Shown here: piece by piece, positions 44,606 through 55,988 of the stretch
Layout: the number at the start of each line of letters is the position of its first letter
How positions within the stretch are numbered: the stretch's first letter is position 1
Assembly (NCBI GenBank): GCA_021234155.1
Contig: JAJEKV010000005.1
Span: 6,429,216-6,493,215 of the forward strand
Direction of reading: 5' to 3'
Length of the DNA: 64,000 nt
From: Isoetes taiwanensis
Taxonomy: Eukaryota; Streptophyta; Lycopodiopsida; Isoetales; Isoetaceae
Position numbers and translations under genes: made by a program
The notes under the pieces: generated by a model
The model's database searches: none
Told to the model about the DNA's origin: nothing
What the model saw: only the letters and a program-made list of their open reading frames with translations

Positions 44606-44637
44606 AGACATAATCCCAATTTAATTGAATGATGGTT
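44606..44637 (-). repeat. Right TIR of the 12-kb element
   Basis: It is the perfect reverse complement of 32,614-32,645, ending ...GAATGATGGTT, followed directly by the duplicated CTCA. Confidence 0.95.
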
Positions 44638-44641
44638 CTCA

Positions 44642-45029
44642 TCTGCTAGTGGGCATTTTTGCCTAAGAACGGCATATCTGAAAGAGCCGTTCGGCAAACC
44701 CTAAAGGTAATTCGTTGAAAAATAGCCTTGCTTTAACATATTTTCAACCACAAATTATCCTTTAATTCTAAATTAAGAAGGAAATGTATTTATTTGCATC
44801 ATAAGCAATTAATTTTTGCACCGCTATCTTCCAGTAAATCCAGAGTAATAATTATATGCCATGTTGCATATTCAAGTGCATATGTAAAGATTACTCATAC
44901 TAGTTGAAAAACTTTCATGTGTTTCCCATGTGATAGCTCACATTCAAGAGATACATGTCAGAAAAACTTTCATGTGTTTCCCATGTGATAGCTCACATTC
45001 AAGAGATACATGTCAATCAATAATAAAAA
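44642..45029. repeat. Payload copy 2, right part
   Basis: It continues payload copy 2 from the break at 32,613 and matches 29,893-30,286, including the 55-bp tandem duplication. GC-containing words differ again (ATCTGAAAG here, ATCGAAAG there). Confidence 0.9.
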
Positions 45030-45464
45030 AAAAAAAAAATCTTTTTGCGTACGCGAAAGTATTTTCAGCGTCTGTGATCTGAGAAAAAATTTAGCGTCGC
45101 TGCGAAATTCAAATTTTTTTTTTTTTTTGGATTTTTTTTTTTTTTTTTTTTTTTTGAATTTCCGTGATTACAGATTCTTACGTATCGCGTGTCTTGCGAA
45201 AAATACTTTCAGCGTCACCAATACTGAAAGGTTTCGCGTCTGTGAAAAAAAAAAAAAAAACTTTTTTTTCGCGTCATAGCGGTTTTTTTGTTTAGCGTCT
45301 GTGAAAAAATTTTCAGCGACGCTTTCCGTTTGTTTTCGGCGTCTTGTGAATTTTTTCCTACGGCGAGGTTTAAATACGTTAAATACGTATTTTATTAAAA
45401 AATACGTATTTTTTGACTTTATACGTCAGGAATTTGAATTTTATACGTACAGAACCTATCCCTG

Positions 45465-45866
45465 TTCTGTACACATCATTCGACACTAAACATGTTGTAT
45501 AATCTCTCAGTAATCTATTTGTGATGCATAGTTATCACTCTTTCTGTTTTATCCTTTTAACTTATAAGCCTAAACGTGTCAGAATTTGTTTCCAAACCTT
45601 GCTAAACCATTTGAACTTCTTACCTCATTTATTAATATATAATAATCAAATCATGAGCATACACTATTGCAATAGTTTATTGTTGCTCAGTCTACCCATA
45701 ATTGATGTTTCATTCTATTTTGCAAAAATTAGTCATCTTCTTTCTGGTTTGCCTAAAAAGGGATAAATCGTCGTTTGATGGTGTTGTATATGGGGTTGGG
45801 ATTATTCTCTTGACTCCTACATCATATCGGGTCCAAAATATTTATGTACTATTGTGTGTATCTATG
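45465..45866. repeat. Tandem 1.8-kb unit, copy 1, right part
   Basis: It resumes the unit interrupted at 28,071 and matches 47,465-47,868, from TTCTGTACACATC to TGTGTGTATCTAT. Confidence 0.85.
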
Positions 45867-45899
45867 TTTGTGTGTCTTCTCTTCTCTCCGATCCCCCCA

Positions 45900-47868
45900 G
45901 AAGATAATCACGATCCATACCATCAACCTATGCATAAAACAACACATTCAAATAAATTTCAAAGATCAACTATTGTTTGGAAGGAGCAAGCAAAGAATAA
46001 TGGTAGACCTTAATGATTCTATTTTGTGCATCCTAAAGGACAGCAACAACAAAAATATCCTTAGCGATTCTATCTTGTGCATCCTGAATGATAACAGCAG
46101 CAAAATATCCAAACCCTTAAACACACATAATCTTCTGCGCTTCCAGATATAGCACAACAACCGTCTTGATGCTAAGTGAAAGGCTTGGCTTTGCAACTTA
46201 TTCCAAGTATACGGAGAAATAGTCAAGAGCACTTGCTGACTTGTGAATGTTACTTGAAAAATGGAAAGCAATCAGGATAAAACAGGTTGGAGGTGATCAC
46301 CACAGAAGCAGTGCTCAATAGTCTCAGCCCTTTGCTTGCATAATGATTTGAGTGCTGACACTTGAGGATCGAATCTGTAGATAAATATATTAACACGAGG
46401 GCATTTATAAAGGATATGCTACCAAATCACAGCCACCTTAGGATGAGTAGTTTATCCCAAGCCCAGGTCCAGATACATCTCTAATGGCTTGAGATAATCT
46501 TACCCTGGATTGGATCCCGTCCTCCCGACCTCCACATCCAGGATCCCATAGTTAACTGTGCAGTTTATAGGCCCTTTTTTGGTCAGATTGGGGCATCGCC
46601 ATTGCTATGGTGCTCACCCTATTTCCTCGTCCGCTGCTACTTGATCCTCTCCAACCAATTCCGATCACCTACGAACAGATCCCATCCAATTTCGTGGAGG
46701 ATCGGGCAAGAAAAATCCAACAGAAACTTGCCCTGATTTTTCAGACAAGGGGTGAGATTATTGCGCAGTTACTGTATAGTAAGAGGGGATCCCGTCCTCC
46801 TGGATCACACCTTTGGAGTATCCCGTCCTCCGAGATCATAGCTTCCGGATCCTCCTATCCAAAGCAAAAGTATCCTATGCCCCAACACGCATGTCCAACT
46901 AGAAGGCAGAAACTGAAGGGGCCACTTAGCGGATGACAGAATGATATCAACATTGACAAGCAGACTATACATAGGGTTCATGAGCCTATGCTCATGAATA
47001 TTTTGGTGGTAAATTCACATGCGCTCATTAATAGGATCTTGAGCAACAAGTGACCAGCAATCTTTTGCCAAATAGATCTATCTGATCGAGACAACAAGAA
47101 GTTGGTTTGGAAGACCTCCCAACGTAGCTAACTGGCCAGAATCATACCATGTCGTAACTATCAAGATGCTAGCTAACCCCCAACTCCGTTGAGTTAATGG
47201 TTGGATGGATGGCCTTGTGCTCATCATGATTGCATTGCATTACTCACTATTCATGTTTATCAGCTCATCTGACGTCGTGGCTCCATCTTTGCTCAATCTT
47301 AACATTCACATATATTGGTTCCTCTTCTTTGGGTACATCCTTCCATATTGAGCCTGCTGCATAATCTTGCGCATCATGATTGCATTACTCAATATTCATG
47401 TCCTCTGATATCTGTGGCTCCATCTATTTTCTCAATCTAACAACATCCATACATTGGTTCCTCTTTCTGTACACATCCTTCGACACTAAACATGTTGTAT
47501 AATCTCTTAGTAATCTATTTGTGATGCATAGTTATCACTCTTTCTGTTTTATCCTTTTTAACTTGTAAGCCTAAACATGGGGGACTTTTCTTTCAAGCCT
47601 TGCTAAACTATTTGAACTCCTTACCTCATTTATTAATATGTAATAACCAATCATGAACATACACTATTGCAATAGCTGATTGTTGCTCAAGTCCACTTAT
47701 AATTGATGTTTCATTCTATTTTGCAAAAAGTATTCATCTTCTATTCGGTTTGCCTAAAAGAGATAAATCCTTCGTTGATGGTGTTGTGTATGAGGTTAGG
47801 ATTATTCTCTTGACTCCTAAGTCATATCCAGGTGCAAAATATTTATGAACTATTGTGTGTATCTATCA
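45900..47868. repeat. Tandem 1.8-kb unit, copy 2 (empty-site copy)
   Basis: It is the uninterrupted duplicate of 26,662-28,071 joined to 45,465-45,866. A leading part at 45,900-45,970 also matches 14,212-14,300. It lacks the LINE tail of copy 1 but has its own roughly 415-bp extra segment at 46,483-46,897. Confidence 0.85.
46483..46897. mobile_element. ~415-bp insertion specific to copy 2
   Basis: Copy 1 reads directly across this position (about 27,524). The segment contains three GATCCCGTCCTCC-type words and a GC-rich core unlike its surroundings. No clean inverted repeats or target duplication were found, so its class is unknown. Deletion from copy 1 is the alternative. Confidence 0.55.
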
Positions 47869-48555
47869 TGGAATAATTTAAGAGCTAAACTTAGCTATTT
47901 GGCGATTTCTTAACGCATTTTCAAAATATATTGGCGAAAGTAATTGAAAAATATTAGGTAAAAAATAATAATTTTAACTTAACTTTTTTCACGCTCACAC
48001 CAACTTCCAAATTGCCAAATGCTAGAAAGTAACAAGGTAAAAAAAATTAATGTTTAGCTAAACTATGGAAAAAATTAGAATGAGTCTTGGGCTACTTTAG
48101 CTAAAGTAATTGTGGGTAATAAGAAATATATTATCAGTAATAGGCATCAATCTGAGCCATCGGATCGGCTGGGAAGGGACGAGCAGCTATATATGCACTA
48201 TTCATTCTTGTGGTTGGTCATCAGCGTCTTCTCACAACAACGTCTCTTCCTTGCCCATTGCTTCCCTCCCTTAGGTGTTGCTATGGTGACTATTGTCATC
48301 TATTTTTTATATGTTTTTGTTCAGTACTGACCACCCGATGGCTGATGCAAATTATTTTCCACCTACTGGGTGATACTATCTCTATATTTTTCCACCTGTG
48401 GGGTGATGCTAGATGATTTCCACCTGTTGGTGATGCTATTTTACTTTTTCCACCTCTCGGTGATGTTTTCTATTTCTATATATGTTTGTTTACTGTTTCT
48501 AACGTCTAATGGGTGTTTTTGCTTTCTGGGGACTATTTTCTTAGGGGGTGCTCGC
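47869..48555. other. No gene recognised
   Basis: AT-rich DNA with repeated words such as TTAGCTAAA, and near 48,350-48,470 CCACCTG/GGTGATG words repeated four times. Nothing codes recognisably. Confidence 0.35.
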
Positions 48556-48800
48556 CTGCCATATTGTACTAACGTTTAACGAGTACTTTCTAGGCATTTC
48601 TCCCTTTTTCTAGGTTTCACACATTCCATGGCGTTGATGCGCATTTGGGCTGGCTTCACCAATTTCCTACCTTGCTTTTCAAGGCATCCTCGAGGCCGTT
48701 GGCGATCATTTCTCATTAGGATTTTCCTCGAAAACCTGAAAGGGCGGGGTTTTTTATCCCGATGAGAAGTTGTCGCCATTGTCCTCTCTCTTTGCCTTTA
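48556..48800 (+). mobile_element. Probable LINE 3' fragment
   Basis: The stretch TCCTCGAAAACCTGAAAGGG plus GGGGTTTTTTATCCCGATGA parallels the 3' region of the LINE fragment at 49,150-49,566 and the truncated copy at 26,803. It has no RT motif. Call by similarity only. Confidence 0.45.
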
Positions 48801-49149
48801 CATATATTCTTATTCTCCTCCTCTTGGTTCGATTTGGGGATCCAAATGGGATAGGGATCCAATTTGATGCCCCAAGTTAGCATTCTCCTACTGGCCAATC
48901 GAATTTGGCCAGGTGGCACCTTCCTAATTAATCAATTATCCTAACTTAATTAACTTAATTGAGTTAATTAGATAATGCTTCCTTAATTATAGGTAATTAA
49001 CCTTTAATGACCCCTTTATTAATTTAGCATAGCTAAATTAATCCCTTTTAGGTCAACCCCCTAGGTTAAAATACCCCATGATGGCGTATCTTTACTGCGT
49101 GACGTAATAGTATATTTATACATATACCGTATATATACCGTATAAATAC

Positions 49150-49585
49150 GTGGAACGTCACACAGGTAGATGGGAGCGGCCACAATTGCCGCAAGAAGCG
49201 AGACTATGTGCCTGTTGCCCGTTACAGGTTATTGAAGATGAAAGCCATACTCTTCTGAGTTGCCCTGCTTTTGAGATAGTCCGGAATCATTTTTTGACCT
49301 TAGCATTTCATTCCACGCTTCCACAACTTCTCAGAGCACCATCTGTGCATGACTTGGCATTATACATACTTGAGGTTCTAGATAAACGTCTGCAATTACT
49401 AAGCCCTCAGTAGTCATTATCTCCCTTGTCTAGTATCATCATTACTGCAAAGGTTTTTCCCTTGAAAACCTTTCGAGGCAGGGGTTTTTTAATCCTAGTA
49501 ATAATGATTGTACTAGCCCATTGTATGGGTCCCATGACCTATTGGTCTCCGTGGACGTTAAAAAAACTATTCTATTATATTCTAT
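49150..49585 (+). mobile_element. LINE fragment: end of the RT ORF plus 3' tail
   Basis: The frame encodes ERHTGRWERPQLPQEARLCA followed by CCPLQVIEDESHTLLSCPAF: the C-x2-C...H...C cluster found after the reverse transcriptase in plant LINE proteins. The ORF stops at 49,413. A 3' segment with GGGGTTTTTTAATCC follows, then the tail signature GGTCTCCGTGGACGTTAAAA (49,544-49,563) and a short TTCTATTA-type simple repeat. It abuts the right arm of the 2-kb inverted repeat, so it probably inserted at that border. The 5' part is missing, as is usual for truncated LINE copies. Confidence 0.75.
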
Positions 49586-51628
49586 TCATTATCCACTTTT
49601 CTTCATTTCTTTGCGAGTTAGGAGATCATAATTGTTTGATTTTTTTTAATTCGAGTTTATATTTCTTAGAGAATGTCTGCAAAGCCACTTGTTGCTTGAT
49701 TGGAAGCTGGCACTTCTCCTCCTATTTTCATAATTGGAGATTCCAAAGAATATCTATACACCACTTCAAAAGGAGTTCTCTGGGAACTGTAGATAGAATT
49801 TCGTTTGCAAGATCACAATTGCAAACTCAGGGCAAGCAAAACTGCAAAGCATATGTAGTGGATTTCATCCCACTCTACTAGGAAAACATGTGAGGCAAAT
49901 TGAAGACAAGATTGAAGAAAAAAGAAAGATCAAGATAGAAGAAAAATCAAGATCAATTGCAGAATAGATGGTCAAGAGGATCATCATCCTCTTCATCCCT
50001 TATTAATTCCATGGAGTACAACACTCTACAAATCGACCTTCAAGAAAAAATTTAAGAGTGGAAGAGAGAAGAGAATGAGGAGACGTATTCCCTTTTAAAA
50101 CTTCCTCCTCCAATCTTAACCCTTCATCTCCAAATAAATCCTCACCGTTAGGTCTTTATAACCAATATGCCTTTCAAATCTTGCCAACTCATCATATTTC
50201 AACCATTGCACATGCTTTAATATCCTTTGAAGCCTAAATACAACTGCGCAAATCCTAAAACATTCAATTCTGATAAGGGACTCGCAAAGAACACATAAAA
50301 CTGCTGCTTGTCATTCATCAAAGGGCAATAACTGCTGTGAGAAGATGCCGATAACTAGATAACTAAAATGACATCACGTCCCTCCCTAGAGTGACGATTC
50401 AATGGCTCGGATTGATGGCATTCTTGTAAGGGACTCGCACGGAACACAGAAATGCGGGCTACCAAAGAACTTCCATTCTGATAAATCCAGGCAATGAGAA
50501 ACTGAAGGAGTTGTTTAGAATTGCGGATATATCGTGTTGAAACGAGCAGAATGCGTATCATATTGGGAAGGATCACGATGGATAGTCGAAGAATAATGCG
50601 AGAGAGAGGTTCAAGTCTGGAAAAATGTAAGACAGCTAGGCTCGAATTGAGAAGGTGAAAATGTGGGATCTAAGGTGAAGGTGAGGGTATGGCCAAGGGT
50701 ATAGAAGAGATGGAGGTCGAGAAAGACAAGGTCAGGTTGGATCTAATGAGGTTAGCATAAAATAAAGTGATGAAAAATGGCAAATGTAAATACAACGACT
50801 ACTTAAATTGACATATGGTGAGAAAAACTAGCGTATAACCGTGTAGTGTGAAAAAGATGATGAACTCAAAGGCATAATGAATGATCATTGCTAATGAAAT
50901 TGATCTTCTGAGAAAATTAAAACCACATGAATACAATGCAGATGAGAATGTATCCAATATAAAACCCATGCCACAAAAAATCAATGGAGTGCCAAAATGC
51001 AACATACTTCATGTCCAGATAAAGTCTAACATGATATATGATAGTGAGGCAAAACGATCCCTTGAAAAAACCTACACCATAAAGAATACAAAACAAAACT
51101 AAAATTTGCCAAATAGAATGCCTTTGTGTCGAAAAATGCAATGCAAACAATATAGAAATGTGAAATAACAGCAAAATCGTAATTTTAAATGAGATATCAT
51201 AAGGAAAGAGAATACCATATGCCTAAACCTCCAATGAAGAGATCTCAAGTCAAGCACTCTAAAAGAACGGCGAAAATGGAGAAAACTAGGCTACACAACT
51301 AGTGAAGTGAAGTCCGGCACTGGTTGTTGAGGACTAAAGGTTCCTGCAATATTAGGTCTATTATTTTCGTCCAACAATGGCCTCTGAGGACCAAATAGTT
51401 TAGACGACAGAATACCCACCACTGTCAGAGTGCCAGGCTGCTGACTCCGGTGTTGACTCTTTTTTCAACCAAGAATTATTTCTCATTTGAAAACCCCAAA
51501 AATGTGAAAGACTTGGGTCCCTCTTTTATTCTCTTTTGTTGGACAGTGTACCTTATTGCTCTTTCTTCTTGTGATGGCCATGATAGAGTGCAAGCTTTTC
51601 AAAAAACATCCAATATACCATTAGAAAG
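49586..51628 (-). repeat. 2-kb inverted repeat, right arm
   Basis: Reverse complement of 2,405-4,455 with small indels. The intervening 45 kb makes this a dispersed inverted pair and not a hairpin MITE. Frames within it mirror those of the left arm and are not considered genes. Confidence 0.8.
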
Positions 51629-53126
51629 CTCTTGAAGAGTCATTTTTGTTGGCTATGGCGAGGACGTTTTGTTGTGGTGCCAGGCCATAACTGATGTTTT
51701 TTTGTGCCGGAGGTGCTAGCACTACAGTCTAAGAAGGTTAGGCTTAGACTTTTGGGTTTGATTTCTGTCATATGACACAATTATCCTCGGCTTCCTTACC
51801 CCAAACATAGTGCAGCTCTCAGAATCCCTTGGGAATATTCCTAAATGCATTTTGTATTAAACATCAAAAGGTCCTATTTGATGTTATACATATTGACACG
51901 TATTTGAATTTTAAGAAGGTGGCTTCATTATCACTATAAATCCGTCTACTCTCAAAGCATATTAGCTGGAGGTAAACTAAGATCATCCTTATATTCCAAA
52001 AGGCAACCCCCAATGCATCAGCATTTTGTTTCTTTTGGTCACGTTAGAAATATGAGAATGCCTTGTTGATTTCTATTATGATTTTTCTCTATAATTAGAA
52101 GAGGGTGACCACTGGTTGCTCACTTAAGGGGGAAATTGTGACAACAGCCACATAAACATGTTGCAAGCCATGCAGCCCACATGGCAACATGCCCAACAAG
52201 TTCATGTGCAAGGCAAACTTTATTGCATGCCAAGCTGGTAATGCCAGTTCAGCTTCTGATGTGCCAAAGTGGTGGGGATAAAGGTACCACCAAGGCTGAG
52301 GTCACAACCATATTGGCTACCAGCATGACCCTTGAAGGCATGCCTTGCAAAATTGCAAGGGAAGGACAATTTTTTTTGGGAAATAAGGCTTAAATTATCT
52401 TTTAGGTGACATTGAGAGCTTAAACTAACATCAAAATTATATTTTAACAAGATTTTATGAACACTAACAACGTTTGAATTCAGCCAATGCCTCAAGTTAA
52501 ACTTCACATGTGAAGACACAAGCCCCATGTTCCTGACATATGTCAAGACCTCCCCAATCTGTTCCTATGTTTCTGACCTATGTCAAGCCGTCAGCCTCGT
52601 GTCCTAGCTTTCTTGTTCATGAACTTTTTTATTCACATATCTAACATTTAAAAAAAAAAACAAAAAGGTTAACATACACTCCATGTCAATTGAGCACATA
52701 TTTAGAGCTAATATTTTTTATATTGAAGAAACTGAAGTGAAGCCTCATCTAGCACCACAAATTTATGATCTGAAACTCACTATTTCTCTGCATAGAGTAC
52801 ATGGCATGAAACATTACAAAATGAAATTACAAGATATTCGTTTTCTCGAATTTTAGAATGATATCCAAAGGTTTACTTCAGGAAAAGGAAATGTCATTTT
52901 CAGTTAGAACAAGTAGCAATACCTTGAAAAAAGATGTTCTTTAGTTATCCTAAACCCAAGAGAGCAATTACATTTACAAGATTCCTCACTGGCCATGTGC
53001 ATCTTGAACTTCACGATAGAGTGATCCTAGCCAATGTGAACATGTGAAAAACCTACGAGTGCAAATACTAATTATTAAGAATGCACAACGGTATCACAAG
53101 GAACTTATCCAACATCACCAAAGATT
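51629..53126. other. No gene; possible LTR-retroelement remnant
   Basis: AAGGGGGAAATTGTGACAAC at about 52,128 resembles a polypurine tract followed by an LTR start (TGTGACA). No second LTR, tRNA primer site or pol domain is seen, so the call is weak. The rest is AT-rich without coding signal. Confidence 0.25.
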
Positions 53127-53213
53127 CCCCAACTTGAAACCTTTTGAGTGGATATAATCTGCAAGAGATTTCCTACCAAATGGGAATGTGCTTGGATTTG
53201 CCTGCAGGTCGCC
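53127..53213 (-). pseudogene. Alpha-galactosidase (GH27) exon fragment
   Basis: After a good acceptor (TTCTACAG) the minus strand encodes [20 protein letters not shown] followed by IHSKGFKLG. This is the characteristic GH27 segment N-x-x-x-FPxGxxxLADYxHxKGxKLG that precedes the catalytic region. Where a donor or continuation IYSD should follow, the sequence reads into a stop within three codons (NLW then TGA) with no GT donor. Neighbouring exons were not found. It is probably a broken gene copy; a real gene with diverged neighbouring exons is less likely. Confidence 0.6.
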
Positions 53214-54268
53214 CTGTAGAACAAACACCATTTAATTATTTCTCTTGAACATCAGACGATCAGAACTAAGAAAACCAAGTTGAATCACAGAATCAAGAAT
53301 TGGTAGAAAATCTGAGGCATAATATTTACGTGAACAAACATGAAACAATTATTTCTATCTACTGGTTCCACAAGGAGCAGAACATTTGAAACATCAAATC
53401 TCTCTATCCGTATGCCTGCACATACACATGAAATCAATACTTTAGACCCTTTTAATATGACTCCATCTACTATCTACCATCAGCTCAGAAATTCTCCTTT
53501 TATCAAGTAACAAAGGATGAAGCAAAAACAGTTAAGAGGAAAATGAAGCATGATAGGAACAAGGATGTACAATTTTGCAAGGGCAACCTAAGGCCAATGC
53601 AAACCGCAAAGCAGCCCTCATTATTTGGATAATGAAAAGTTCTTGGCTATTGGATTGGAAGCTGAATACCAACAACCTCAAATCAGAATAGTGTATAAGA
53701 AAGTATTTCCAAACCAAGATGCATAACCATCAAATTAGTCAGAGAAGAAAAACAAAATGTGTTAAATGCCAGAAGTAGATAGAATGATGATAATAGACGC
53801 CCAGACTAGCATGACTCTATTGTCTCAAACTTGGAGGCTAGAATTAATGTAGAAAAGACTGAATGAAGAACAAACAAATACGGCAGGGCATAGGAACTAT
53901 CAATATTAATCCTAATGCACATTCAATAAAGTCCATGCCACGAGTAATCTTTCTAGAAAATCAGACCTAATACCAGTTTATCTATTGCATTGCAAGCATA
54001 CAAGAAAATAATTACCTGTGAAGCAGAATACTATCTCCAAGAAAACTATCAATCCATGTGAAGGCCCCAGGAATCCCTGTGCCAAACATGATGCATGAAC
54101 TCTAATAATTCTGGCAGGACTTTTGAAGCTCCCTCTCCTAAGGCTGCCTTCTATGTTAGAGATAATGTTCGCCCGCAGGCCCTTACGCGGGGTAAGGACC
54201 TGGCGAGCCCTAAGCAGGCGAGCCCGGTCCGCACCAGCGCGTGGCCTCATGGCTAACATTTTCTAACG
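53214..54268. other. No intact gene recognised
   Basis: It may include introns of the broken alpha-galactosidase copy. A GC-rich patch at 54,160-54,240 (GGCGAGCCCTAAGCAGGCGA) directly abuts the foldback element that follows. Confidence 0.3.
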
Positions 54269-54456
54269 TAAAGTTAAGGGGGGAGGATATTTCTTGCCAC
54301 CTGGCGCCATCGTAGCCACAAAAGTTTGATTACTCCGTTATCAGCCAGTATCGGAGGAGATGAAGCCAGCATCGGAGGACAGGAAGCGAGCTACAGCAGA
54401 TTATAAGTTTTAAGGTCGCTTGTAATATGGGGAAATATCCTCCCCCCTAACTTTAT
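54269..54456. mobile_element. 188-bp MITE
   Basis: Ends TAAAGTTAAGGGGGGAGGAT and its inverted partner (54,432-54,456) form 25-bp TIRs with one mismatch. The interior contains two ATCGGAGGA words and no ORF. Confidence 0.8.
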
Positions 54457-55121
54457 GACTATGGCAAAGCCCTCGATGGACCACCATGGAGTTGTGCTTT
54501 TCCTCCATAGAGCCTTAAACGGAAACTACGAAAACCCTCCGCACATTTGCGTTGCGTGGGAAGGGGCTTGCCACATCTGCAAGTGCGTCTGCCACCGTGG
54601 ACGGCCACCCTCCCCTACTCATGCATGATTTTTAGCTTCAATTATTGATGGTTTAGAAATCCATCTCATTCATTCATTCTATTAATAATTATCCAACAAA
54701 GTGTTTCCCTTCCTCTATTTTTCTTCTTTTATACTCTGTTGTTCTCATGGTGTTTGAGATTGCTATCATGTTCCCTCATCAGTTTTTGCTAAAGTGGTTT
54801 TTGCAACTATTCTCCACTTTAAATTTCTACAATATCACCATTCTCATTGCCTCATCTCTTGCTCCATGTGTTGTTCCATTGCCTCATTAAGGTATCCAGG
54901 TAGTGTGCGAGATAAATTCAAGCTGGACAAGAATCTTGCTCAGAGGAAGAATATCATTCCTTCACATAATGTTCATTCCAATGTTGGAAAGGTGGCAAAG
55001 GTAGATATAGACAAATCACGATAAAATTATCAGACATCAGATGTATTTGATGGGGATAGAATAGCTAGATCACGATTTTGAGAGGTTGATCTTAGATTTG
55101 ATACCTTCAAACTATGACTTT
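54457..55121. other. No gene recognised
   Basis: The first 150 bp are GC-rich and may be part of a larger element around the MITE. The remainder is AT-rich and forms the far upstream flank of the cysteine-rich gene. Confidence 0.3.
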
Positions 55122-55288
55122 AGGGACGCCTCACATATCACCGGCAAAAACTTGCCGGACGTCAAGCCGTTCGAGACACTCAGGTGTAAACTGCTCCAGC
55201 AGTTCGGGGACGAACGGCTCAAACGTCAAACCGGTCGTCTCATATGAACTACATGTGAATACCCAAAAATTTACATGTGAGGCGCCTC
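55122..55288. mobile_element. 167-bp foldback element
   Basis: Left end AGGGACGCCTCACAT pairs with right end ATGTGAGGCGCCTCT with two mismatches. Internal pairs include CGGCAAAAACTTGCCG. It lies about 300 bp upstream of the cysteine-rich gene. Confidence 0.65.
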
Positions 55289-55595
55289 TTACTTGATTAT
55301 TAAGCTACTTCATATTCGAAGCGAGGTATGGATGTTGAAGTGCAAGATGGCTGATAGGTAAAAAGGTCTGCTGGAGCTTTCATAGGCAGTTAGCATTCTA
55401 ACCTTAGCAAAAATACCCTTGAATAATACAAAACTAAATGTGCAATTTTATTGTAGTGTCATATTTACACGGTCAGTTTATGCGCTAGGTTTTTGTGTTT
55501 GTGTATTGTGTATTCTCTGCATATCTCATGTATAGACGTTTTACAAATATACCAAAAAAAACCAATTGGTTTCTCTGTTAGGGTTTAGTGCAGAT

Positions 55596-55988
55596 ATGGT
55601 GGATTGGTGGTGGTGGGCGCTGGTTGGGACCGCTGTTCCGGCATCTGTGGCTCGCTACGTCCTCAAAAATAAACAAGGCGATGGAATTGGGCGCAGCATT
55701 ATAGTGGCACAAGGAGCTGGGGAGCGGAAGAGTGGCGCAGATGGGGAGGGAGGCTTCGTCTGTGAACGGGTTTGTACCTCAAAACGAATGCTGAATCGGG
55801 TCGGAGCTTTTAGCAAGGATAGCAGTCCTGATACCTGTGTCACAGTCTGTGGGGTTTCGGATGTAGATGCTTGCACTGATGCTTGTTCCAGAACAGTTTG
55901 CCTTGTCCCTCACCATGTGCCCAATTGGAATGATATTTGCATGCGTCGCTGCACTAACCAGTGCTTGAAGCTCCACCGATCTTCTTAG
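55596..55988 (+). CDS. Small conserved plant cysteine-rich protein, 130 aa
   Basis: An intronless ORF runs from ATG 55,596 to TAG 55,988. The start MVDWWWWALVGTAVPASVAR gives an N-terminal hydrophobic segment (about residues 3-20) that could be a signal anchor. A variable middle follows, then a dense conserved domain (about residues 65-128): CERVCTSKRMLNRVGAFSKD, PDTCVTVCGVSDVDACTDAC, then PNWNDICMRRCTNQCLKL. The many cysteines in Cx3C spacing suggest several disulfides. I recall an unannotated, thionin-related Arabidopsis family with the same CERVCTSKRML and PNWND motifs; its function is unknown to me. Codon usage and the absence of lesions indicate a live gene. It is convergent with RSH, 1.3 kb away. 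Confidence 0.85.
   Translation: MVDWWWWALVGTAVPASVARYVLKNKQGDGIGRSIIVAQGAGERKSGADGEGGFVCERVCTSKRMLNRVGAFSKDSSPDTCVTVCGVSDVDACTDACSRTVCLVPHHVPNWNDICMRRCTNQCLKLHRSS

Larger units (their letters stand above)
32614..44637. mobile_element. 12,024-bp DNA transposon with 32-bp TIRs
   Basis: Left and right ends are perfect 32-bp inverted repeats beginning AACCATCATTCAATTAAATT. The target CTCA is present on both sides (32,610-32,613 and 44,638-44,641), and payload copy 1 shows the empty site (AAAATGCTCATCTGC, about 29,887). The borders are therefore exact. The minus strand carries a decayed DUF7869-like transposase (33-35.8 kb). The plus strand carries a longer, spliced-looking but frameshifted gene (37.5-43.7 kb) with an NIF-phosphatase-like end. 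Between them lies a repeat-rich spacer. A 4-bp duplication with TIRs of this sequence fits no superfamily I can name confidently. Confidence 0.92.
28072..45464. mobile_element. 17.4-kb hAT-like element, nested host of a second element
   Basis: The ends read CAGGGATAGGTTC inward from both sides (right end GAACCTATCCCTG). Both sides are flanked by the 8-bp duplication TTCTGTAC (28,064-28,071 and 45,465-45,472). The uninterrupted target survives in the tandem copy at 47,465-47,472. TTCTGTAC fits the hAT nTnnnnAn preference. Subterminal zones are packed with GCGTC-type words (AGCGTCTGTGAAAAA and variants, two on the left, about eight on the right) that may bind transposase. Removing the inner 12-kb element leaves about 5.4 kb holding two payload copies and no visible transposase, so the element is probably non-autonomous. 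Confidence 0.9.

Noticed and set aside
2405-51628. LTRs of one retrotransposon
   Set aside because: The two 2-kb copies are in opposite orientation, and no primer-binding site or pol gene links them.
52128-52640. 3' LTR after a polypurine tract
   Set aside because: Only the tract and a TG start are seen; no second LTR or TG...CA boundaries could be established.
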